Shown here piece after piece: positions 24,422 to 32,531 of a stretch of DNA of 64,000 nt. The number at the start of each line of letters is the position of its first letter. The first letter of the stretch is position 1. This DNA is from CAZTCJ01 sp964612085. Lineage in GTDB: Bacteria; Pseudomonadota; Alphaproteobacteria; JAJFIK01. The translations under genes and the position numbers were made by a program. The notes under the pieces are model-generated. The model was given only the letters and a program-made list of their open reading frames with translations. It was not told where the DNA came from and searched no databases. The stretch covers positions 75,216 to 139,215 of the forward strand of contig CAZTCJ010000001.1 in NCBI GenBank assembly GCA_964612085.1, given 5' to 3'.

Positions 24422-27232
24422 TTAGAAGGGCTGACCGAACTGCTTGGTCACGCCGATCTTCACGACCCGGCCCAGCGGATTGTGGGTGTACGGATCGTAG
24501 TTCAGGTCGAGGCGCGCGAACGGCGGATCTTCGTCCGAGATGTTCGTGGCCGAGAGCGACAGCAGCGTGTTCCAGGGCAACTGCATGTTCCAGTGCAGAT
24601 CCACCGTGGTCCAACTGTCGATCTCTTCGCCCGGACCGGTGATGAACGGACGCTCGTCCTCGTAAGAGGTCACGTGGCGGGCGATGACCGTGAAGTTGTG
24701 ACGGCCGATCTGATAGCCCAACCGCACATCGCCTTTCCATTGCGGGATGGAGCGGACGAAGGTGGAGCGGTTCAAACGCCCGACCGCGTCGATGGCTGAC
24801 GCCACTTGCGTGCCCGCGACCGAGAAGCCGTCGATCTCATACTCCAGGGTGTAGCTGAGCTGACCGCCCAGGGTCAGGGCACCGCCCTTGAAGTCATCGA
24901 ACAGGAATTCGAACGAGCCGTCGATGCCCGAGGTCTGGATGTTCGGACCGTTCACCACATCGGCCTGGATCCGGGCGATATTCGCAATCGCCGCATCGCC
25001 GTCGAAAGTGATCCGGTCCAGGATCGGATTATCCAGATCGCCGGCGGCCAAAGCAGCCACGGCGGCGTTCACAATGGCTTCCTGGGGCTCAACGATGATC
25101 GGATCGTCGAAATCAAAGGACCAGTAATCCACGGTGGCCCGGAACCAGTCGAAGTCGAAAATGGCGCCCAGGTTGAAGGAGAACGCCGACTCGCCGCTCA
25201 GATCCGGATTACCGGTCTGGTCGACCGCCTTGAAGGCCGACACGGCGCCGACGAATTGCAGCGTCGTGAACTGACCGCCGAGCTGGTTGAGGGTCGGAGC
25301 CCGGAAGGTGGTCTGAGCGGAACCGCGCAGAGCCAGCCAGTCGGTGGCCTGCCAGCGGACCTGAACCTTCGGATCGAAGGTCGAGTCCACGCCGCCGCTA
25401 TAGGCCTCGTAGCGGGCCGCAAACTGGATATCGATATCGTCCGTCACCGGCAGGGCCAATTCGCCGAACACCGCGTATGCATTCCGCTCGGAAGCGAAAG
25501 GCTCGGAAGCCGCCAGGAACGAGAACGGTCCGGTCTGCTGGGTACAGGAGAAGTCCCCTTCCACCGGGCAGGGCCGCTGAGTCACGTCGGTCAAGTCGCC
25601 GGGGAAGTTGTCATACATGTCCCGGCGGAACTGAACGCCCGCGGCCCATCCGACATTGCCGCCCCACAGATCGAAAGGCGTCGCACCCGACAGCACCAGG
25701 TCGGCCACGAACAATTCGTTCAGCACATTGTTCGACTGATAGCCGGTGAGATACTGGCCGAGCTCTTCGGAGTTCGCGAGCGCCGGATTGAACTGCGGGT
25801 TTTCGCCGCCGAAGAAGCCGCGCGGAAATGCATTGGAGAACGGGTTGTAGTAGAGGCAGCCACCGACACCGGGGGTACCGGTCGCCGGGTTACAATCGTT
25901 GCCGCCCAGACCCAGAAGAGCCAGACGCTGGTTCTCGATGAACGTATCGGGCGTCACGACCTCGGACCGGACCCGCGAATAGGTCACGCCGAAATCCCAG
26001 TCGAACCAGTCTTCGAAAGTGCCATTCAGCCCTGTAGAAACGCGCGCCATTTCATGGGACCGGCCGCCTTCCTGGGCGCCCGACGGGCTGCCCGGGAACC
26101 CGCTCCAGCCGAAGGACCGGCCGAAGAAGATCACGCCATTGGCAAAACTGTCCGCGAACTGCGGATTGTCGGCCACATATTGCTGCAGGCCCGGATGATC
26201 CGGCAGCACGACCTGTCCGGTCAGGACCTGCGGCGGATAGGACGGAGAGGTTTTCCACTCGGGAATATCGGTCTTGGCGTAGAGCGCCTCGAAATGGAAA
26301 TCGATGCCGTCCCAGAGCTCCTTGTTGTAGCTCGTGAACACCTGATAGCGGTTCTCGATTTCCTGCAGATTGTCGAACGGGGTGAACTGGAAGCGGCAGA
26401 ACGGCGGGGTCAGGGTCCCGCCCACGGCCTCACAGTTCACATCCGGATTGAAGCTGCCGTCCACGAGCGAAATGTAGGAGCCCGGATTACCGATCGAGGA
26501 ATAACCGCCTTCCGGATTTTCAGCGAAGGACCGCAGAGCGAAATCCCGGTCGCGGGTGCTCAGTTCAGACTGGCGCTGGAAACCGGCGGTGATGAAGAAA
26601 TCCGAGTCGCTTCCCTGCCAGCCGTAGGACAGGGCCGTCGTGAAGTTACCGTTGGAATTCTGGATCCAGCTATAATCGCCCATGATCTCGAAGCCGTCGA
26701 GATCGTTCCGGGTGATGATGTTCACAACGCCCGCGATGGCGTCCGATCCATAGGTCGCCGCCGCGCCGTCCTTCAGGATTTCGATCCGGCCGATGGAGGA
26801 AACGGGAATGAGGTTGGTATCGACGAACAGCTCAGCCGATTCCGGGATCGAGAAACCGTTGGACACCTGACGGCGGCCATTGATCAGCACCAGGGTCCGC
26901 CCCGGGCCAAGGCCGCGCAGGTTGATGTTCGAGGTGCCTTCCAGACCGTTCGAGGTGAACTGGTTGGTCTGGCCGTCGATACCGGAACTCACCGCCAGAT
27001 CGAGGATGAACTGGGTCAGGGTCGGGTTGCCGATGGCCTGCAGATCTTCCCGGGTCGTCACCTGCACCGGCAGGGCCGCATCTTCCGGCGTACCGGCGAT
27101 GAATGAACCGGTCACCACCACGCGGTCGTCGGTTTCATCGGGTGCGTCCTGCGCGAGGGCGGGCGCCGTAAAACTCAATCCGCCGGCGAGCGCGATAATC
27201 GCTGTCGAGCGAAGCCAATCGTGCTTGATCAT
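24422..27232 (-). CDS. TonB-dependent receptor (large, substrate unknown)
   Basis: A 936-residue outer-membrane receptor. It has a signal peptide ending near PALAQ, a TonB-box-like DDRVVVTGS, a plug with GLGPGRTLVLINGRR and RIEILKDGAAATYGSDAIAG, and a long barrel with a terminal Phe that the BAM machinery recognises. The architecture matches the large TonB receptors abundant in sphingomonads and Caulobacterales, often for oligosaccharides, siderophores or aromatic compounds. Start at 27232: AGGGGAG lies six bases upstream. No transporter or regulator gene adjoins it, so the ligand cannot be inferred. Confidence 0.93.
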   Translation of the reverse strand: MIKHDWLRSTAIIALAGGLSFTAPALAQDAPDETDDRVVVTGSFIAGTPEDAALPVQVTTREDLQAIGNPTLTQFILDLAVSSGIDGQTNQFTSNGLEGTSNINLRGLGPGRTLVLINGRRQVSNGFSIPESAELFVDTNLIPVSSIGRIEILKDGAAATYGSDAIAGVVNIITRNDLDGFEIMGDYSWIQNSNGNFTTALSYGWQGSDSDFFITAGFQRQSELSTRDRDFALRSFAENPEGGYSSIGNPGSYISLVDGSFNPDVNCEAVGGTLTPPFCRFQFTPFDNLQEIENRYQVFTSYNKELWDGIDFHFEALYAKTDIPEWKTSPSYPPQVLTGQVVLPDHPGLQQYVADNPQFADSFANGVIFFGRSFGWSGFPGSPSGAQEGGRSHEMARVSTGLNGTFEDWFDWDFGVTYSRVRSEVVTPDTFIENQRLALLGLGGNDCNPATGTPGVGGCLYYNPFSNAFPRGFFGGENPQFNPALANSEELGQYLTGYQSNNVLNELFVADLVLSGATPFDLWGGNVGWAAGVQFRRDMYDNFPGDLTDVTQRPCPVEGDFSCTQQTGPFSFLAASEPFASERNAYAVFGELALPVTDDIDIQFAARYEAYSGGVDSTFDPKVQVRWQATDWLALRGSAQTTFRAPTLNQLGGQFTTLQFVGAVSAFKAVDQTGNPDLSGESAFSFNLGAIFDFDWFRATVDYWSFDFDDPIIVEPQEAIVNAAVAALAAGDLDNPILDRITFDGDAAIANIARIQADVVNGPNIQTSGIDGSFEFLFDDFKGGALTLGGQLSYTLEYEIDGFSVAGTQVASAIDAVGRLNRSTFVRSIPQWKGDVRLGYQIGRHNFTVIARHVTSYEDERPFITGPGEEIDSWTTVDLHWNMQLPWNTLLSLSATNISDEDPPFARLDLNYDPYTHNPLGRVVKIGVTKQFGQPF

Positions 27233-27773
27233 TACTTTCTCCCCTGATCGACCCTTTGGGTCCGTTTTGCAATGACAGGCGGCCTCATGGGGCTGCCTGA
27301 AATTCATCCTTATGCGGCGTATCTGTGTGAAGGCGCTTCGTTACGCTTGAGCCGTCCAGCCCTACCACCGCGCCTGCATCCTGTTTCCGCCCCTTTGAAA
27401 AGCGTTGCCGCCAAAGTGTCTGTATCGATCCGCTTTTTATTGCAGCGCAACACGTTCGCGTCCCTTCCCGTGTTCTTGCGCCATGACAGATCCGTGCGGA
27501 AATCGACCCCTGTCATCACATCAGCGTTCCCGAAAATGAGGTTTTGTTCAATCTCAAATGAGACAGTTTGGTAAAGCGCCCGCCAACCGTTGCATGAGGG
27601 CAGCACCCCCTGCACGGCTGCCGCGAGACCCATGACGCCATATGCCGAGAAGCGGGAAAGCCCGCGGTTCATCCGCTTACGGATTAGGTGCACCTGCACG
27701 CAATAACCCTGCCAGATTTATCCGTGCAGCTACACACACTTATCGAGGGAAAGAGAGGACTAGGGTCAGGACC
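27233..27773. other. Intergenic region upstream of the TonB receptor
   Basis: About 540 bases without a supported gene. It should contain the promoter of the receptor gene. Visible elements are a perfect 12-base palindrome TCTCAAATGAGA at 27552-27563, a short hairpin GCGGGAAAGCCCGC near 27652-27665, and the GGGTC palindrome at the mnmA stop (27760-27777). Reading frames here lack codon structure and known motifs. Confidence 0.5.
27552..27563. promoter_or_regulatory. Perfect 12-bp palindrome, candidate operator for the TonB receptor
   Basis: TCTCA-AA-TGAGA reads the same on both strands. It lies 320 bases upstream of the receptor ATG (27232). No regulator in the window can be assigned to it. 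Confidence 0.25.
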
Positions 27774-27777
27774 CTAG
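27760..27777. repeat. Palindromic GGGTC-GACCC repeat at mnmA stop (copy 1)
   Basis: CTAGGGTC-AG-GACCCTAG forms a perfect 8-bp stem that includes the mnmA stop codon (27774-27776). The core GGGTCAGGACCC recurs at 49271-49282, again overlapping a stop codon. It could fold as a terminator-like hairpin but has no long T-run. Confidence 0.6.
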
Positions 27778-28958
27778 CTTGCGTCGTGGGCGCTGACCGT
27801 GCCGGCGATCCAGCCGCCGCCCAGGACCCGGCTGGCCTCGTCGCCCGGCTCGTAGAAGACGCAGGCCTGACCCGGTGCCACCCCTTCTTCGGGCTGATCC
27901 AGACGGACCTCGACGGCGCCATCGGTGGTTAGGTCGATCCGGCCCGGCACCGGCGGGCGGGTGGAGCGCACCTTGACCGCGACCGGACAGCCTTCGATCG
28001 AGCCATCGCCCAGCCAGTTGACGTCCCGCAGGCGGACCCGCCGGGTGAGCAGCGCCTCGCGCGGTCCGACGATCACCTGCCGGCTGGCCGCATCGACCCG
28101 CACGACGAACAAGGGATCGCCTGTGGCCACGCCCAGACCCCGGCGCTGGCCGACCGTGAAATGGATAATGCCGTCATGACGGCCGAGCACGGTGCCGTCC
28201 ACATGGACGATCTCGCCCGCCGAGGCCGCATCGGGCCGCAGCCGTTCGATCACCGAACTGTAGCGGCCGGTGGGCACGAAACAGATATCCTGGCTGTCGG
28301 GCTTCTCGGCGACGCTCAACCCCAGCTTCTGAGCGAGCGCGCGGGTCTTGTCCTTGTGCAGGCCGCCCAACGGAAAGCGCAGATAGTCGAGCTGCTCGCG
28401 GGTCGTCGTGAACATGAAATAGCTCTGATCCCGGTCGGGATCGACGGCCCGGTGCAGCTCCGGCCCGGCAGGCCCCATCATCCGGCGCACATAATGGCCG
28501 GTCGCGAGCGCTTCGGCGCCCAGATCCTTGGCCGTGTCCAGCAGATCGCGGAATTTGACCCGCTCATTGCAGCGCACGCAGGGGATCGGCGTCTCGCCCG
28601 CCAGATAGGTGTCGGCGAAATCCGCCATCACCGCGTCCCGGAAGCGCTTTTCGTAATCCAGCACGTAATGGGGCATGTCGAGGCGCGCCGCCACCTGGCG
28701 AGCGTCATGAATGTCCTGACCGGCGCAGCAGGCCCCTTTGCGGCGGATCGCTTCGCCATGGTCGTAAAGCTGGAGCGTGATGCCCACCACGTCATAGCCC
28801 GCCTGTTTCAGAACGGCGGCCGTGACGGAGGAATCGACGCCGCCCGACATGGCGACGACCACGCGGGTCTCGCCCGGCGGCTTGTCGAAGCCGAGATCGG
28901 CGGCCCCGGGCAGCCTGGCGGCAGGGGCTTTTTTGGCTATGGTCGGATCGGTCAACAT
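27774..28958 (-). CDS. mnmA: tRNA-specific 2-thiouridylase MnmA
   Basis: A 394-residue cytoplasmic enzyme that thiolates U34 of Lys, Glu and Gln tRNAs. The ATP-binding PP-loop is SGGVDSS (residues 38-44). The catalytic cysteines are Cys127 in PCVRCNERVKF and Cys226 in DICFVP, which form the persulfide pair. GQRRGLG lies in the central domain. An N-terminal extension of about 30 residues precedes the PP-loop domain, common in alphaproteobacteria. It is a single gene; 67 bases separate its start from flgL's end, with flgL on the same strand upstream. Confidence 0.96.
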   Translation of the reverse strand: MLTDPTIAKKAPAARLPGAADLGFDKPPGETRVVVAMSGGVDSSVTAAVLKQAGYDVVGITLQLYDHGEAIRRKGACCAGQDIHDARQVAARLDMPHYVLDYEKRFRDAVMADFADTYLAGETPIPCVRCNERVKFRDLLDTAKDLGAEALATGHYVRRMMGPAGPELHRAVDPDRDQSYFMFTTTREQLDYLRFPLGGLHKDKTRALAQKLGLSVAEKPDSQDICFVPTGRYSSVIERLRPDAASAGEIVHVDGTVLGRHDGIIHFTVGQRRGLGVATGDPLFVVRVDAASRQVIVGPREALLTRRVRLRDVNWLGDGSIEGCPVAVKVRSTRPPVPGRIDLTTDGAVEVRLDQPEEGVAPGQACVFYEPGDEASRVLGGGWIAGTVSAHDAS

Positions 28959-29025
28959 GGCCCGGAATATAAGGGCTCACGAAGCGCGGGCAAGCGGAGT
29001 CGCGCTTAGCCTTCAGATTTAGCCT

Positions 29026-29949
29026 TCAGATAAAGTCGAGCAGGGACAGCCGCCCCAACTGGGCCAGAACTCGGGTCGAGGCCTCCACCGCCACCTGATC
29101 GGCGTTCAACCGGGTGATCGCCTCGGCCAGATCCACATCCTCGATATCGGAAATCAGGGTTTTGACGAAGATGTCGGCATCCGCGTGCCGGTCGATGGCC
29201 TTTTCCACTTCGTTGAGCTTGATGCCGTTGGTGGCGACCGCCGAATTCAGCGCCACGTCGATGGCTTCCAGGGTCGGCAGCATGCCTTCCAGAAAGGTTT
29301 GCTGGGCGGGCGTCATGTCCTTGCCGAACGGCCCATCGACCCCGGCGTCGAAAACCGCGATATCGCGAATGGCCGTAAACAGATCGAATCCCAGCTCGTC
29401 GGCGAGCATGCCGTATTCGACCAAGTGATGATCGTCCACGCGCACGGATGCCTTGAGCGTATTGTTAGCGAACAGATCCTGGGCCGTGGCGGCCGCCACA
29501 AGATCCGTTATCTGATTGGAGATCACGGGCGGCGTGTCGGTGCGCGAGCCCGCGAAAATATACTGCCCGTCGAAATTGGCATTGAGGAAGGAGACCGCCT
29601 CGCGGAACGCGGCATCGATGCTCTCGGCCACCGCGATACCGGAATTGCTGGTATAGGCCTCGCTGATGGCCGCGCGCAGAGTACCCGCCACATCGGCCAG
29701 GGCTTCGAGATGGGTGTCCTGAACCTCCAGCCGGGTCTTGGTCTGCGCGGCGGTGTTCGTGTATTGATCGATCCGCGCCTGAAGCCCTTTGGCCGACAGC
29801 AGAACGCCCGCCTGACGGGGAATGTCCTTGAACTGATCCGAAACCTTGCCGGTGGTCACCTGCTTTTGGGTCTGGAACTGACTTTGCTGCAAGCGCATCA
29901 GTTCGGCGGACAGGGTTTGGCTTTGGGTAAATGTGGCGATACGGGTCAT
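29026..29949 (-). CDS. flgL: Flagellar hook-filament junction protein FlgL
   Basis: A 307-residue protein built like flagellin at both ends: an N-terminal coiled-coil region (SQTLSAELMRLQQSQFQTQKQ) and a C-terminal helix (DLAEAITRLNADQVAVEASTRVLAQLGRLSLLDFI) that pack in the filament core. The middle contains DGQYIFAGSRTDTPP, a FlgL signature. It links FlgK to the filament. It is exported by the flagellar type III system without a cleaved signal. The gene lies 29 bases after flgK and is probably transcribed with it. Confidence 0.94.
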   Translation of the reverse strand: MTRIATFTQSQTLSAELMRLQQSQFQTQKQVTTGKVSDQFKDIPRQAGVLLSAKGLQARIDQYTNTAAQTKTRLEVQDTHLEALADVAGTLRAAISEAYTSNSGIAVAESIDAAFREAVSFLNANFDGQYIFAGSRTDTPPVISNQITDLVAAATAQDLFANNTLKASVRVDDHHLVEYGMLADELGFDLFTAIRDIAVFDAGVDGPFGKDMTPAQQTFLEGMLPTLEAIDVALNSAVATNGIKLNEVEKAIDRHADADIFVKTLISDIEDVDLAEAITRLNADQVAVEASTRVLAQLGRLSLLDFI

Positions 29950-29978
29950 GATTTCCGTCCTCGGACCAAGACTGACTG

Positions 29979-32165
29979 TCAGACAACGTTCAACAAGACG
30001 TCGAACAATTCCTGGGCTGCATTCACCATGCGGGCGGACGCATTATACGCCTGCTGAAAGACGACCATATTGGCCAGTTCCTCATCGAGATTGACGCCTT
30101 CCACTTCCGCGCGCCTGGACTCGATCTCGGTGGAGAGCGCCTGGGCCGCTTCCGCGCGCATGTCGGCGACGGAAGCACGGCTGGCGGCATCGGCGACCAC
30201 CGTGGCGGCGTATTCGTCCAAAGTGCCATTGGTGGCGGCGAGACTGCCCGCGGCGGGGATGTCGAAGCGCGCGGACTGAATGCCCTGGAGCGCCAAGGCC
30301 CCCCGGTTGTCGCCGTCGCTCAGCACAATGTCGCCCACCGCCGGGGCGCCGGAGAGGTCGAGCTTGGCGAAGGCAAGCCGGGCCGGATTGGCGCTGATAT
30401 CGGACAGCACGGCCATGTCCCGGGCCTGTTCCATCTGCGCCACACCGCCAACCCCGAACAGGGTGGAAAAGCTCACCCCCGTCGCGCCCCGCGCCGAACC
30501 GTCCTGGCCGACCACGAGCCGGTGATTTTCAAACCCGGCGGCAGGCGTCAAGACCAGCGCGCCATCCGCATCGAGAGCGAATGTGCCGACAGCGCCGACC
30601 GCCATGTTGAGCCCCGCCGCCAGATCGCCCACCGTGGTACCGGCAAACGCGACAGGCGCAGCCCCGTCTATCGCATAGGTCCCGGCGGTGAAATCGATGG
30701 TGATCTCGCGCGTCTGGGCGCCGCCGCCATCGACCACGTTGATCACGGTCGTGCCCGTGAAGCCGTAGGCATCGCCCGCCGTCAGGCCGGTTTCGAAGGC
30801 CGAGGGGCTTTGCGAACGGATCAAATCGTTCAGGCCGAAGACATGGGAAAAGCCGCGCCCGCCCCGGTCGCTGGGGGCCGCCGCATCCTGAAGAAGGGCG
30901 ACGCCTTCGCCGGCCGTCGCCGCGTCAATGGTCAGCACGCCGTTTGAAAAGGTCGCGCTGCCATTGGCCCCGAGCGCCGTATCGATGGCCGTGACCACAT
31001 CGCCGATGGTGGCGCCCGCGAAGGCGATCGGCGCCGCACCGTCCACGGAATAAGTTCCGGCGGTGAAATCGAGATCGATCTGGGTAACGAGCGCGCCGCT
31101 GCCATCGGTCACGGCAATGGTAGTCCCGCCCGTAAAGTTATGGGCATCGGCGGCCAAGAGACCGGTCTGGCGGCCAACCAGCGTATTGGGCGCAGGCACG
31201 GCGGCATTATCGTTATGGGCGGCGTTGAGCGCGTCCATCACCGCGCCTCCCAGCGCGCCCACCTGGCGCGCCAGATTGGGCAGGTCCACGTCGCGCATAT
31301 GCAGGAGCCCCTTGAGTTCGCCCCCCGCCAGATGACCGGTCAGATCGTCCGTATGGGTCACCTGGATCCCGGTCGAGGTGACCCGGGAGATGGTTATGGG
31401 CGGGAACTGCGTTGCAGCGGTCACCGCACCGGGGCTGTCATACTCCAAAGTCGCCTTGCTCGCCCCGACCAAGGGCACGCCATCGCGGGTCGCGACCAGA
31501 ACCGACCCGTCGGCCTGGCCGCGCACGCTCAGATCGATGAACTGGCCCAGCTCCCGGATCGCGGCGTCGCGCTGATCCAACAGGGCCGAGGCATTGTTCG
31601 ACTGAAACGATTCTTTCTGGATCCGTATATTGAGATCGTCGATCTGTTCGATCAGGCGGTTGGCATTGTCGATCCCTTTTTGGATCTCCGCATCGGCATC
31701 CGTCCGCAGAGTCTGGATCTCATCGGCGATCTGGCTGAAGCGCAGCGCCATCTGGTCGAGCGCCGACAGATAGGACGAGCGCGCTACGGCTGACGTGGGA
31801 TCGAGCAGCGTCTCGGAAATGGCCGACATGGCCTCGTTGATGCGCACCGTAAGGGCGTTCTGGTCGTCAAGACCGCCGAGCATGCTCTGTATACTGTCAT
31901 GAATACGCGCTTCCGTCTCATAGCGGCCGATATCGCCTTGCACGGATAAAGCCTGCTGGGCCAGGAACGTATCGGCGACGCGGCGCACATCGGCGATGGC
32001 GACCCCGGCGGGCTGGCCCGCGATGGAGATCGCCTGCTGGTCCACGACCCGGCGCACATAGCCCGGCGTATTGACATTGGAGACATTGTTCGAGACCTGC
32101 GTCAGCGCTGCCTGATTGGTATTGAGCCCGGTCAGGGCATTGTTGAGCATCAATGTGACAGACAT
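29979..32165 (-). CDS. flgK: Flagellar hook-associated protein 1, FlgK
   Basis: A 728-residue protein. The N-terminal rod-type motif NNVSNVNTPGYVRR (residues 26-39) and the C-terminal EVEGVNLDEELANMVVFQQAYNA helix are diagnostic. FlgK forms the first junction ring between hook and filament. The centre carries two homologous blocks, at about residues 335-450 and 460-575, each containing FTG, a DFTAGTY(S/A)(V/I)DGAAP(I/V)AFAG core and a final F.(H)VFGL/FSTLFG stretch: an internal duplication of the surface-exposed domain. The start at 32165 has AGGAG in front. A sigma-54-type promoter lies at 32292-32307. Confidence 0.95.
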   Translation of the reverse strand: MSVTLMLNNALTGLNTNQAALTQVSNNVSNVNTPGYVRRVVDQQAISIAGQPAGVAIADVRRVADTFLAQQALSVQGDIGRYETEARIHDSIQSMLGGLDDQNALTVRINEAMSAISETLLDPTSAVARSSYLSALDQMALRFSQIADEIQTLRTDADAEIQKGIDNANRLIEQIDDLNIRIQKESFQSNNASALLDQRDAAIRELGQFIDLSVRGQADGSVLVATRDGVPLVGASKATLEYDSPGAVTAATQFPPITISRVTSTGIQVTHTDDLTGHLAGGELKGLLHMRDVDLPNLARQVGALGGAVMDALNAAHNDNAAVPAPNTLVGRQTGLLAADAHNFTGGTTIAVTDGSGALVTQIDLDFTAGTYSVDGAAPIAFAGATIGDVVTAIDTALGANGSATFSNGVLTIDAATAGEGVALLQDAAAPSDRGGRGFSHVFGLNDLIRSQSPSAFETGLTAGDAYGFTGTTVINVVDGGGAQTREITIDFTAGTYAIDGAAPVAFAGTTVGDLAAGLNMAVGAVGTFALDADGALVLTPAAGFENHRLVVGQDGSARGATGVSFSTLFGVGGVAQMEQARDMAVLSDISANPARLAFAKLDLSGAPAVGDIVLSDGDNRGALALQGIQSARFDIPAAGSLAATNGTLDEYAATVVADAASRASVADMRAEAAQALSTEIESRRAEVEGVNLDEELANMVVFQQAYNASARMVNAAQELFDVLLNVV

Positions 32166-32291
32166 CGGTTTCTCCTGTGCGCGCCCGTCCGCCCGGCGAA
32201 ATCGCCCCGGCAGGATTTGCCGCCCGGTCGCCTCAAAGGCTTGGATAAGCCTGCATTTTCCGGTTGGCGGCGTCCCGCGCGTCAGGAAAAA

Positions 32292-32307
32292 TGCAAGGCC
32301 GGGACCA
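32292..32307 (-). promoter_or_regulatory. Sigma-54-type promoter for flgK-flgL
   Basis: On the minus strand the sequence is TGGTCCCGGCCTTGCA: GG at the -24 element, GC at the -12 element and exactly ten bases between them, with a good TTGCA. It lies about 127 bases upstream of the flgK ATG. FlbD, encoded in this window, is the likely activator. Confidence 0.65.
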
Positions 32308-32475
32308 GTTCGCACAAGGCTCCCGGTAAACAGTCCGTAAAGATCATAACTCAAACTTTCTATAAATACTGTATACGGAAGTTTTTGCCGGATTGGCCGC
32401 GTTTTCCCCGGTCGAATTTGCCCTTCGCGATGACGTGAACACGCCGCACCGCAGGGTTTGCGCGCTTTTTCCCAA

Positions 32476-32491
32476 TGGCATCCCCCTTGCT
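32476..32491 (+). promoter_or_regulatory. Sigma-54-type promoter for fliK-flgD-flgE
   Basis: TGGCATCCCCCTTGCT matches the -24/-12 consensus (TGGCAY at -24, TTGCW at -12) with the required ten-base spacing between GG and GC. It shows that the fliK start cannot be at the ATG overlapping it (32475) and supports 32532 instead. Confidence 0.75.
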
Positions 32492-32531
32492 CCTGGCTGG
32501 ACCGGATAGACCGCTGATCGGGACTCGTCAG

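Larger units (their letters stand above)
32166..32531. other. Divergent promoter region between flgK and fliK
   Basis: About 365 bases with no gene. It holds two outward-facing sigma-54-type promoters, one for flgK-flgL (32292-32307, minus) and one for fliK-flgD-flgE (32476-32491, plus). The central part is AT-richer than the surroundings (for example ATAAATACTGTATACGG near 32361), which could ease DNA bending or enhancer-bound FlbD contact. Confidence 0.55.

Noticed and set aside
24806..27106. 766-codon open frame on the plus strand across the TonB receptor gene
   Set aside because: It is antisense to a receptor with complete family motifs. Long antisense frames are expected in GC-rich coding sequence, and its translation has no recognisable domain.
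27310..27699. 129-codon minus-strand frame between the TonB receptor and mnmA
   Set aside because: No ribosome site or motif; amino-acid make-up looks random. The region also carries palindromes suited to regulation.
32475..32531. Start of fliK at ATG 32475
   Set aside because: The ATG falls inside the -24 element of the sigma-54 promoter at 32476-32491, so it would not be in the transcript.
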